NCBI GenBank assembly: GCA_027946555.1
Contig: JAPEVC010000079.1
Coordinates: 62,001-126,000, forward strand
DNA length: 64,000 nt
Direction of reading: 5' to 3'
Source: Gnomoniopsis sp. IMI 355080
Lineage: Eukaryota; Ascomycota; Sordariomycetes; Diaporthales; Gnomoniaceae
A program made the position numbers and the translations under genes. Below, piece by piece: positions 54,347 through 64,000 of this stretch. Position 1 is the first letter of the stretch. Each line of letters starts with the position of its first letter. The notes beneath the pieces were generated by a model. That model had not been told where the DNA came from and searched no databases. It worked only from the letters and a program-made list of their open reading frames with translations.

Positions 54347-56269
54347 ATGCAGGACGGTGTGGAAGTAACAGAGATGACTGCGGCCGAGCGCGCCCTCTAC
54401 GAAGGGGAGAACGAGCACGAGGATGTTCAGCTTGACAAGGAGAGTCTGGGAGAGACAACTTCCACTGGCGGCCGTTCGAAGCACCAATCCATGGACTTTT
54501 CGGGGAGTGTCTTCCTCATCGCCTCGAATGGTCACGTTCTCAGCCTTCCCATTCCGAGCGAGTCACCAAACGACCCGCTCAACTGGGTCAAGACACGCCG
54601 AATTCTCATTTTCACCATACTCCTCTTACAAGGCTCCGTGGCGATGTTTACCATCCAAACACCCGGTATATTGTATGCAGCTTTCATGTCAAACTTCACG
54701 GAAAAGGTATGCCAGCCATGCTTTCTTTTGGTCTCGGGCTCGGTCGGCCTCACCCCTCCCAAGTCGTGATGCAAATGCTCATCGTAATTGATGTAGGACA
54801 TGGAACCGTTCACAGTCAATACTCTCGCAGCAAGCCCGACTTTGGCCCTGGGCTTAAGCTTTTTCTTCTGGATGCCACTGAGTGTGGGATATGGTAGAAG
54901 GGGAATCACGTTGACCGCCTCCGCCTTACTGGCCTCCGCAATACTGGGAGCTGGGTTCGCCCGTGGCTTCCATGACTTATTGGCCGCTTTATGCCTTATT
55001 GGTGTGGCAGCTGGCGCCACCATTAGTACCGTAGGTTCCTCAGGTGCCACCACTCACCGAGAGAGTTTACAACTAACAGTACCAACACAGACCCTGCTGC
55101 AACTAATTGACTTGACTTTCATCCACGAGCGGCCCCTTACTCTTGCCGCCTACTGGGCTTCGGTTACTTTCATCCCACTTCTCTCTCTTTCACAGCTGCC
55201 CAATATTATGAACATCAACTCGGAGTGGCGTTTGGTCTACAGAGTCACCAGCATCCCCGCCGCCCTTCTGGTTCTCGCTATCTTTCTGTTTGTACCTGAG
55301 ACCTACTTTCAACGTCCCCCTGTAGCATTCGACGGCAGGGTTTTACTCCAGTCCGGAACCGAGAAGATCAAGATTTACGATGAGTGGCGCGAGATACCCG
55401 GCGATAGCGGGACCACGATTACGATGCAGAGCGTCGAAGACAGCCTACCTCCCCGGCTCGACGACATGCCCGTCCACACCTGGCGCGTGTCCCCACTGAG
55501 CATCTTCACAAGACGGGTCTGCGACTCCAGGGGTGCCGTCGCTTGCCTCATACAGATATTCCTCTGCATGGTCAACCCACTTGTCTTTTGGGTGACCTTG
55601 CTCAACGCCGTCAACTTTGGCGGTATGATGTCCATCGGCACCGGGTTCCCCGTCGTCCTCTCGCAAGCGCCCTACAATCTCAACGCGGCGGAGATCGGCC
55701 GGATCAACATCACAGCGGGCTGTTCCAGCCTCGTAGCCCTGCCGGCGAGCTACTTCATGCTCAACAACCTGATGAAGTGGCTCACGGTGCGCAACAAGGG
55801 CCTCCGCCACGCCGAGTTCTACCTGCCCGCGTTCATCCTACCCATTTTGACAAGCGCAGGGAGCGTGTGGGTGTACGCCCTTGCGGCGTCGCGGGACTGG
55901 GACGTGAGGTTCTACCATCTTGCCTATGGGCTGAATGCGTTCAGTTTTGCAAGTGGGAGTATCGTCAACACGATCTGGGTGACGGAGAGCTTGCCACAGT
56001 GGGCGGCGCCGGGACTGGCTGTGGTGGGTGGCGTGAGCTACGTGGCAAGCTGGGGGATCACGGCGACGCTGCCGATGTGGGAGGAGTCTTGGGGCGTGGA
56101 GGCTGTTAATTTGGGTATTGGAGTTTTGATAATGTTGGTGGGTGGACTCGTCATTCCGCTCGCATTCTGGGGAAGGAATGTGAGGCAGCTCATCAGTGGA
56201 CGGTGGGGACAATATGAGGCTGGGGCGCTGAGGCCGCAGACTAGGGCTAAGGATACTGGGAAAAAGTAA
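54347..56269 (+). CDS. MFS transporter, fungal drug/metabolite type
   Basis: Three exons, 54347-54706, 54797-55030 and 55091-56269, encode 590 residues. The first intron is 90 bp. The second (55031-55090) is 60 bp, a multiple of three with no stop, and is recognised by its GTAGGT donor, CTAAC branch and CACAG acceptor. Removing it gives GATIST-TLLQLIDLTFIHERP, matching the family. DPLNWVKTRR precedes helix 1, as in fungal DHA1-type transporters. FIHERPLTLAAYW and VPETYFQRPP mark helices 4-6 and the central loop. About 12 helices are present. It probably exports or imports small molecules at the plasma membrane; substrate unknown. A longer start at 54254 is possible but would put the poly-C run in the protein. 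Confidence 0.85.
55031..55090 (+). other. Stop-free, in-frame intron of the MFS gene
   Basis: The 60-bp intron can be read through without a stop or frame change, so retention would insert 20 residues (VGSSGATTHRESLQLTVPTQ). Its consensus sites and the family match across the junction show that it is normally removed. Confidence 0.75.
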
Positions 56270-56843
56270 GGCATGGGATGGAGCAAGGTTTAATGAAATG
56301 GCGGGACGCCAGGCTGGAAAAGAGCGCTTGCTCTGCGGCATTGTTGTTGGAACAACATATATACATAATGTCTTGTAAATGGAGGAAGGCAAGAGGAAGA
56401 TTTGCTGCTGATATGGATACTACAAATCTGAAAGTACCAATACGCCGAATGAGCTGTGGTATCAGATAGTCATTAATTCCAATCCCTATAGCTGTTCCCT
56501 CTTTACAAAATTGTCCTCTCACTTGGAATGGCTAAAGGTAGATTTGTACCCATCCTGATTTCCAACTGAGACAATGCTAAATTGTCATATCCATTCTTGC
56601 AACTTTCAGGGTCAGAAAATCTATAAGCTGGTCTCTGGTTCCACTTTAAGACTGGGCTATGTGATAAGCGCCTGTGGGACAATCACTCACGTACTGATCG
56701 CCTATTAGCATGCCCGGGCGTTTGTGGGTCAACTGCATATATGTAGCTTCCCAGCAGTCTGGTATTGTAATGCATAAATAAATGCATAAATACCTCTATT
56801 TATAGGTCCATGTTTCACTAAAATTTACTTGATATCGATGTTC
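56270..56843. other. Convergent intergenic region
   Basis: 3' flanks of the MFS gene and the lipocalin-like gene, which face each other. No gene seen. Confidence 0.55.
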
Positions 56844-57395
56844 TCATTGCTTCCTCCAAAATAAGACACCCGTATTGCCTCCAGCCCTTCGGCTATCAAT
56901 CCTCAGCAGCACTCCCTCACTGTCCTCGATAAGCGTATAGTTCCGAGGCTGAACGTTGCCCACCATGGACGGAACGTTGGCTACCGTCAGTGGGCCGTGC
57001 AGGACGCCTCCAACAGTGAGGTTGGAGGGCACGTCCGGGTTGACGGAGAAGGGTCCGCTGTATCCAATACTGTGGCGCCCGACCGCCGCCCAGTCCGCGT
57101 CGGATTGGCCGGCTTGGAAAGGAAATGTGAGGTTGGCGGGTCGGTCCGCAGCGTCTGTGGAAGTGATGGTCGCCGACACGAAGCCGTCGGCCGTGTAAAT
57201 GAGTTGTCCTACGGGGGCGGAGCCATAGACTGGATCGGCAACTTCGGTGCCATTGAGATATCTGGGTATATGAGTGTAAGTACCGCTTCTTCCGGGTCTT
57301 ATTTATTGGAATTTGATCGAGGTTGCTTACGCTGTGGTGTTTACTAGGGAGTATACGCCCGCGATGGCGGCGATGATGGGGTTTGGGCTCACCAT
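56844..57395 (-). CDS. Lipocalin-like domain protein
   Basis: Two exons on the minus strand, 57395-57331 and 57261-56844, encode 160 residues. The 69-bp phase-2 intron (GTAAGC donor) joins GVYSLVNTTA to YLNGTEVADPVYG. The joined protein has the compact lipocalin-like (PF13924-type) order: GVYSLV at the start, then VGQLIYTADGFVSATI, a central HSIGYSGPFSV segment, and a last strand GVLLRIDSRRAGGNTGVLFWRKQ. Such single-barrel proteins occur near fungal metabolic genes and can bind or isomerise small hydrophobic molecules; here the role is unknown. It has no clear signal peptide. The MFS transporter converges on it. Confidence 0.82.
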
Positions 57396-58280
57396 GGTGA
57401 CCTTGAATGGAGTGAATGTGGGATGAGACAAGACGTAAAGAACCACAAAAGTCGAGCTTAGGAGACGTAGGCTATTAATATACTGTCATCGCCGGTCCTG
57501 GTATTTTGCGCAGGGCGGTTCGAAGAGCAAGGGGGCAAAGAGCCGAAAGAAAGTGATTGACGGAGTGGATCTTTTTTATTTCACTCGACACAGCGCTCTA
57601 TTCATGACTCCCGGCCGTCCCGCAGGACCTAGACAAATTCCCATTCTTTGCACAAAACCCCATTTCTGGAAACACCTCTCCTGAATGAGAAGGCATACGG
57701 TTCCAGGGAAATTAAGGTGCTATTGTCAAGTACGGCTAAGTCCGCACTCCCCGCAACGAGGTAGTGTCATTAAGAATTTAAGTTTCGGTAGCCTGGGTGT
57801 CCCATGGATCACATCACTGTAGTTGTTTAGTCGCGATAGACGTTTGTTAAATTAAGCATGGATTACGCACAAGACTGGGCAGCTCTGCGACTCGTAACAT
57901 ACACTGGGTATCCTTGTCCACGGATTTCGAGTCTGGTGCTTCAAGTATAGTCTACAAATTTGTCTTTATGCAATAGATGTATATGGAAGGACATTTGCCT
58001 ACATAAATATAAATGTCTATTTTCATAGGTCTTTCAACAATGCCAGAGAATGGAGGTCGATCTTTGAGCACCTGAGAAGCTACATGCATGGTAAGGTAGA
58101 GGACCCTCACAGACCAGATGGTAGTGAAGCAGCGAAGGTACCTAAACGCAGCATCATTGACCGGAGTATTCAGAGTGCCCGCCATAATGATACTCGTATT
58201 CCTCGCTTAATTCCATCCTTCCATCATCTCGGTTGTACAGGTTTGTTGTTGATACGGCTCCCTCATCCACCGTCACAGGC
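57396..58280. other. Intergenic region
   Basis: Holds the promoter of the lipocalin-like gene (minus) and the 3' flank of the NLR-like gene (minus). AT-rich; a TATA-rich patch near 57955-58020 lies close to the NLR-like 3' end. No gene is supported. Confidence 0.5.
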
Positions 58281-60557
58281 TCACCATCTGCCATCGTCGG
58301 AGCTCAAGTCCCAAGGGCTATCTGATGATTCAGAAGAATCATTGCCAATATGCAGATTTTGAAGAGCCAAGATATTCTTCTCCTTTACCGCCCTGTGGTT
58401 GATTCCACAATTCCAGCCATCAACCTCGTCGGGAACGTAGAGAGTATGCCACTGCTTCGCCATCTCTCGTATGCGGGAACTGGGAAGAGAATCGGTAACC
58501 AGGACTTTGATCACCACTATTGAACCCTCCTCGCGATTAGCTGCCATCTTCATGATCTTTTGAACAAGATCATCGACCTGCGTCTTGTCCCCTGAGATGC
58601 TCGAAACAGAATCCAGCAGGATGAAAACCACAGTATTGTTAGGCAATCCCAAGATAAGACTCCTAAACAATTTCCACGCATACTGGATAGATGTGGCTGA
58701 CTTTTTCCACACTTTCCTGCCTTCTGGCACGGAATTGTCCACGCCTGGTTGCTTGTCGAGGATGAATTGTAACATTTGCCCGTTAAGGCTTTTGAGCATT
58801 CCCAGCATCCCGGAATCACCTTCTGATAGTGAAGAGCTCTTGCGGATGCCACAAAAGAATGATAGAACTGCAAAGTTGGTGCTGCTTTCCAGTGTCGAAG
58901 CTAGACTTGCCGTGCTGACCGAAATGAAATTGATTATGTCTGCTGGTTTTGTCTCGGCTCTAATATGGAGGAGTAGCGATCCAGGCTCATTGAGCCATTC
59001 TTGGAACACTTTCGATTCCAGAATGTACAGAATTTTGTCTTGTTGTGACATATCGAGATTCCCGGTATGGCTCACGCACTTCTTAACATGGTCTTCGGAG
59101 CTGGGATCGAAACCATGTAATGACTGGAGCCAATCGTTTACCAACTGGCTCTTCTCTTTCAGTGACAAATTCCCTGATTGCTTCTCTTCTGAGAGAAGAT
59201 GGTCCTTTCTCACTAACAGCACAGTCAGTACAATCACTTATTCAATTTCTCGCTAGCTGATTATGGATAAGCAGCTCACTCCGGCACTTACATGTCCCAT
59301 CAATGGCATCGAATGCAGAGTTACTGGCTGCGAATGAATATACCTTGTTGAGCCCGTTTGCGAAATCCTTCAGGAATCTCATGATATCTGATGCAATTGT
59401 CAGTCTAATACTATTGAATGTTGTACGCCAATGGGCGCGAGTTTGATTTCATTGCTTACCATCGGATTTGTGGCCGTTTCTTTCGACGACCGCCAATATG
59501 TTCTCTGAATCTAATTTAACAGCAAGACCGTTTTCCTCGATTCTGCCTAATCTCAATTGAGCACAGACAACAGCCTCCTCGTTGAAATCGTTGATGGACT
59601 CTTCGAGGGCGTGCAGAGCGTCTTTGATGTGACCACCTGCACCTGCATCTTTGAATTTGGAAGTGATGCTTTCTGCGGCAAGACGTCAGCCGTTTGTTTT
59701 AAAAAAATGCGGCCTCTCCAGACTTGCCTTGCCATGTTCGAGACAATCTATCAATTATTCGCTCTAAAACATGGAATATTGCCACCAAGACCTCGTCTGC
59801 ACGCTGATGAAGCTCATCCCGTTTGATCTGGATGTTAGTCAGCTTGGTGATCTTGCCGAGCTTCCTGGGAATCTCTGCCAGAGAGCCTTGCATCTCAACA
59901 CGGAGTTTCTCGTGGCCCTCGATAGCCTAGGATAATATAAAAGTCAACGAAGAATAAATCCGTATAATTAAGTGGTCCGTGGTAACCTTACAGCGAGAAT
60001 CAAGGTGAAGCCTCCAGAGATCACTGAGCCGTACGTGTCCGACGGCGCAAGACTAATGAGCCCAGAGAGAACATTTTTGTGCTTGGTCGCCTTCTGACAA
60101 AATTTCCTAATGAATCGTTTGCAGATTCGGGTGTCTTCATCTGCATCGCGCCACTCGCTGATCCGCGTTGCAATTGCGAGGACGTACCCAAGATCGAAGG
60201 TTCGCGGATCTCTTGAAGGGATACCAAGCTTGCTGAAGACCTTTCTCTTTTGTAGTATCTCAGTGAAACGTTTGAGAGTCTCTTGGAACTCCTTCATCTT
60301 GATTTGCGATAATTTGTATGACTCTCTTTCATTATTGCGACTATCACGACCTCTTGTTACGTCCCCATAATGCCATGAATGATTTCAGGTGGAAACACGT
60401 ACCTGGGACCATCTACCTGCACAACAAATCCATCATATCGATCTACGAATTCAACTTTCTCTTCCACGGCCTGATTCAAGTCGGAATCAACCATTCCGTC
60501 AATGAGCATTGGACCCGCTCTCATCTGGACAAAATCTGCACAGGAGTTTCCAGACAT
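58281..60557 (-). CDS. NLR-like (STAND-related) fungal protein without a clear P-loop
   Basis: Six exons on the minus strand: 60557-60403, 60325-59992, 59926-59728, 59672-59460, 59387-59292 and 59212-58281, encoding 642 residues. All phases agree. The third intron is GC-AG (donor GCAAGT). Residues 60-230 match the fungal N-terminal helical module often found before NACHT domains (DUF7708-like): GSVISGGFTLILAAIEGHEKLRVEM and VAIFHVLERIIDRLSRTW. From about 333 comes an NTPase-like region: ILESKVFQEWLNEPGSLLLHI, then AVLSFFCG and FILLDSVSSISGD. The usual P-loop position (about 412-428) reads IRAETKPADI, with no GxxxxGKS. Relatives may act in fungal recognition or signalling; this is inference. 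An upstream exon cannot be excluded. Confidence 0.72.
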
Positions 60558-61173
60558 GTTTCCAGCACGATAAAGGTGGATGGATAGGTAGGGAGGTAGT
60601 TGTCTCTTTTCTTTTTTCTTTTTTAGAATTGCTTGAAATGGACAAAAAGCAACGATTACGTTGAGCAGCGTGAAGGTCTCACATAGACGCTGCTGACAGC
60701 AGGTTCCACAGGGCAGTGCATTTTTTGACCAAACAAGATTGTCCACGAAGCCGGTCATATCCGTCATATTGCGGGAGATTGGTAGCACAGAGAGCTGCGA
60801 AGTGTCAGAAAGAGCTGAAGAGGTGTGACCAGCATCCAATGACAGCGGTACCTAGGTATTTGATAAGTGTCCCCGCATGCACTTGCGCAATGGCGCTTAC
60901 TTGCATTTCGACCTGACTGACATTCTCGGCATCGAGCGAACTGTTTTCGGAAATGAACCGCTCATCTGCAGACAGTTTATCCCGTCATGTCGTGACCAAG
61001 TGCTCAGGTGGGTATTTAGTCTATCGAGTTGACCAACCTCTTCCTTTTCTTTGATGACTTTGCCGATCTAACTCGGTCAAATACTGACTCTGACCCGAAA
61101 GCCGTCTATTACGCATCTTTCACCACTTGGCCGAGCATTCAACCTACGAATTTTTGGAACTGAGTTCCAAAGA
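60558..61173. other. Shared divergent promoter region
   Basis: The 616 bp between two head-to-head genes. It contains an A/G-rich and T-rich tract near 60605-60625 and one exact TACCTAGGTA palindrome at 60849-60858. No gene is supported; the sequence probably carries both promoters. Confidence 0.55.
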
Positions 61174-64000
61174 TGGAGGGACACGAGAGCGGTAATCGTC
61201 CCGACGATGGAGGTAAACAAAGATGATATAACTATCAACCGTGGAAACTCATGCTTGGTGTTGATATTTGAGCAGATCAACAGAGCACAACTTTGGAAGT
61301 TGTTAGTTCACCGAAAGACATACTTGGATTCGAAATGAATTTTGCAGCCGGGAAAGACAAAACGATACAGGCTCCTGCAGCTGAATCTGTTGACCATCCT
61401 GAAGATTCTGCACCACGTGTTGAGGGAAACACAGACGCGGTGCCTCGGTCTCACAGAGCTTCGGACGAGGAACAAAGCCAAGAAATGCAGAATCGTGGCA
61501 ACTCGAAGGGGTCGGAAAACCCTGAAGACTTACCCCGACCTCTGCCTGGACTTACAGCAGCTGGGACACTTCCTCCAGCTCCCCCAAATGATCTCGGTCC
61601 CTCCAGAAGGGTGCCGCTCGGTACACATGAGACGGGGCAAGAGTTGGCCAAGACTCTCATGCAATTTGTCCGTGCAGTGAACAATGACTTGGTCGAGCTC
61701 AAGTCGGCAATGGAGCAAGGCAAACAGGGGCATATCATACCTCCTTCTATTCCTTCACCAGACAAGACTGCGTCTACCCACCCTTGGATCGACGTGAAAT
61801 TGGGGACGAGATTCTATCCTTGTGACGGTCTGTTTGACTTGAACGGAAAGTTCAGAACTGCTTGCCAGGAACATATGGATGAGGCGGTAAAGGCTGCATT
61901 CCCACCTCCAACGATCGTCCAACTGCACATGATTGAGAGGCTTCCGCACCCAAGTCATTCGAATTACTTTTGCAGAGGCGACCCGAATTACCTCATTCGA
62001 GTCCTATATGATTCAAAGCCGAGCAACTCAGGAGAAGTTTCGGAACTCGGAGAAAGACCAGATGCCGCAAGTATCGACATCGTCGGTTTCATGGTTGCTT
62101 CAAAGCCAATTGCAGATTTTTTTGAAAAGCGACTTGGCTTGAACGTAGGCCAGGTCCGGATCTTGAAATTTGGCAGGCCGTTCCGGTCAGTGATTCGCAA
62201 CATGCAGCACATCAGGGAACAATTATCTTATTTGGCTTCGAAATACGGCCATACAACGGACGTAGAGGCCAGCAAGAAGGGAGTCATGGATAACGAAAGA
62301 TTCGAAAACGACTCCTCGCATCAATCGGACGATCAAGGACCCAATACGCCCCCGCCTGACAAAACTCAAGACAAAGAAGAGAGCTATGACCAACAAGTGG
62401 CACTAGATCACTTCCTCCACTTTATTCGATTCATTGAGCAGTATCTTATCGGAAAGTTGAATTTGTTTCGCACACTAAGAGAGGGAACGAGGGACAAAGT
62501 TGCATACGAAGACCTATGGATGCTCTTCGACACCGGGGACAAGATCTACTCTCCTCAGCGTCAGAGCCACACGGTGGCTCGGAGACGATCAATGTCAGTA
62601 GGAGGCTCGTATTCAGGTTCGGATTCTGATGATGATCAAGATATCTTCGTCACAAGAAGACGCTATGTGCCACAGGCATACCGAGTTCTCACTACGATTG
62701 GGGGTTCACCACTGACAAAGAGCTGGGCTCCCAAGAATGTAAAGGTAGAAAACGACTATCTATCGGACGATTTCCTACTTGAACTCTTTTTAGGTCGATC
62801 GAAGCGGCCCATAGGTCTCACCGTTCAGAATCAACAAGCCGATGTCCAACCGAAGCAGAGGATCAAGGAAAGGTTTTCTCCGCTGCATGTTCTTTGCATG
62901 TATGTTGATTTCGATGGACTAAGGTATGGGACTGAGACGGATGTATTTATCTTCAGACCCTTCGATGGCGAGATTAGCATCAAGTCTCTCGAAGCATATC
63001 CGACACAGTATGCCTTGAGTCCCCGGGCCGACTATCTTTTACAGAGAGGGCGAAAATTTGTCGACGTTACGACATCTTCCAAGCACATGAAGCACACAGG
63101 CTTCACCGTCGGTGAGAGTAGGGAAGAGGTACGTCTCAGCTGGAGCCATGGCACTACGGCAGATCCATTACACTCTCGCATTCTTGTTAACACAACCCTT
63201 ATACAGGTACACAGTGCAGTGGTTGTCGATCTCAAGCTCGCCTCAACTGAGTATCAGAAGGAATTTCCGGATGACGATGCGGTGATACCGTTTTTTCAAA
63301 CCTTCAAAACCGAATTTTGGCCAGCTGTGGACGGCGAACTCTCAGATCTCAGCGGCTGGGAGTTTCATCCCCGGCCGTGTCACCACGGCCCATATTGTCT
63401 TGGAGATTCTTGTTTCGTCAGTCATCCGTATCGATCCAGCCAGAGGAGCCAACTTGAAAAGTTGGAACCAAAAATCCAAGAAGTTCTAGAGGAGTTTGAC
63501 TACCCGTTCGAAGAAAAAGGGGAAATCGACCGCTTTAAGACTTATCTGGAAGAGCAGGACCTCATCGAGCTGCTGCCTGGTGTGGTGCCCGGATTTGCTC
63601 TTCGCAATCGGACCTGGGGTGAGTTTAAACGTCTACTTGTCACAGTCTTGAAATAAAGCAAGACTGACTTGGAATCAGTGCAACTCAACCTTGATCAACT
63701 CGATTATGTTGAGAAAGAAGACGAGTGGAAGAAGCTCACCCTGCCCAAGGGTCATAAACAAATAGTTCAAGCGATGGTTGTAACACACTCCGGCGGCTCA
63801 CAGAACAACGTGGGTGATGAAGTCGACGAGATTGAGATGGACCTTGTCAGAGGCAAAGGTACGTGTAATATTCGAAAAGACGAAACAGAGTCAGGGTAGG
63901 TGTGATAGAAACTTACAGCGCGGATATCCAAACAGGCAAAGGATGCATTATCTTGCTACATGGAGTGCCAGGGGTAGGCAAGACCTCCACTGCTGGTGAG
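61174..64000 (+). CDS. Fungal AAA-type ATPase with CCCH-like motif, 3' end cut
   Basis: Partial at the window end. Exons: 61174-61212, 61284-63128, 63207-63618, 63679-63858 and 63936 onward, giving 847 residues so far. The first intron's phase supports the start, but a start at 61335 is possible. Introns of 71, 78, 60 and 77 bp have GT-AG ends; the 78-bp one is stop-free. The N-terminus is disordered. Residues about 540-665 hold the DUF7025-like domain common in these ATPases (YALSPRADYLLQRGRKFVDV, then HSAVVVDLKLA). A C-x5-C-x4-C-x3-H set (Cys686 onward) follows. The Walker A motif, GVPGVGKTST (835-844), lies just before the window ends. The family forms ATP-driven hexamers; the role of these fungal members is unknown. 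Confidence 0.82.
63129..63206 (+). other. Stop-free, in-frame intron of the AAA ATPase
   Basis: The 78-bp segment (GTACGT donor, TACAG acceptor) has no stop and is a multiple of three. Reading through would insert 26 residues between ESREE and VHSAVVVD. Removing it restores the contiguous family sequence. Confidence 0.72.

Noticed and set aside
1..64000. CRISPR arrays, rRNA genes, intact transposons
   Set aside because: No regularly spaced repeats, rRNA sequence, long terminal repeats or transposase or reverse-transcriptase motifs were seen by eye.

Overview
This window reads as chromosomal DNA of a filamentous ascomycete (Pezizomycotina, probably a Sordariomycete; the class is inferred). 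The evidence is short GT-AG introns (about 55-110 bp, with CTAAC/CTGAC-like branch sites), intergenic regions of mixed composition, and fungus-restricted families: two HET-domain proteins, an FSH-type serine hydrolase, a Kre9/Knh1-like secreted protein, a DAL5-type transporter, a GH49 glycoside hydrolase, a P-loop-less NLR-like protein and a fungal AAA ATPase. I found no prokaryotic operons, rRNA or CRISPR, and no intact transposon.

Layout. 1-9 kb: FSH serine hydrolase, a large gene-poor gap, then an allantoate/pantothenate-type MFS permease. 9-14 kb: secreted Kre9-like protein, an unknown protein with a zincin-like HEQAH motif, and an amino-acid permease transcribed toward it. 14-24 kb: a doubtful basic ORF, then a flavin-reductase-like protein, a TauD/TfdA dioxygenase and a cytochrome P450, which might form a small oxidative or catabolic group. 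24-34 kb: HET-domain protein, gluconokinase, NADPH-dependent MDR reductase and a secreted GH49 dextranase-like enzyme. 35-42 kb: a small secreted cysteine protein whose first intron cannot be spliced in frame, the Pns1/CTL choline-transporter-like protein, and a second HET protein lacking the signature Trp. 42-50 kb: a possible Pol III unit, an unusual 920-residue protein with a membrane segment at each end and several nested internal repeats, and eIF2D. 50-57 kb: a 4.5-kb gene-free stretch, then a second MFS transporter. 57-64 kb: a lipocalin-like protein, and a head-to-head pair made of an NLR-like protein without a recognisable P-loop and an AAA ATPase cut by the window end.

Most genes look like independently transcribed accessory or housekeeping genes. 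Two groupings may be functional: the oxidoreductases at 17.6-23.8 kb, and the recognition/ATPase genes (two HET proteins and the divergent pair at the right end), which resemble fungal self/non-self recognition repertoires. Exon joins were worked out by hand from splice-site phase and family sequence patterns. No similarity search was run.
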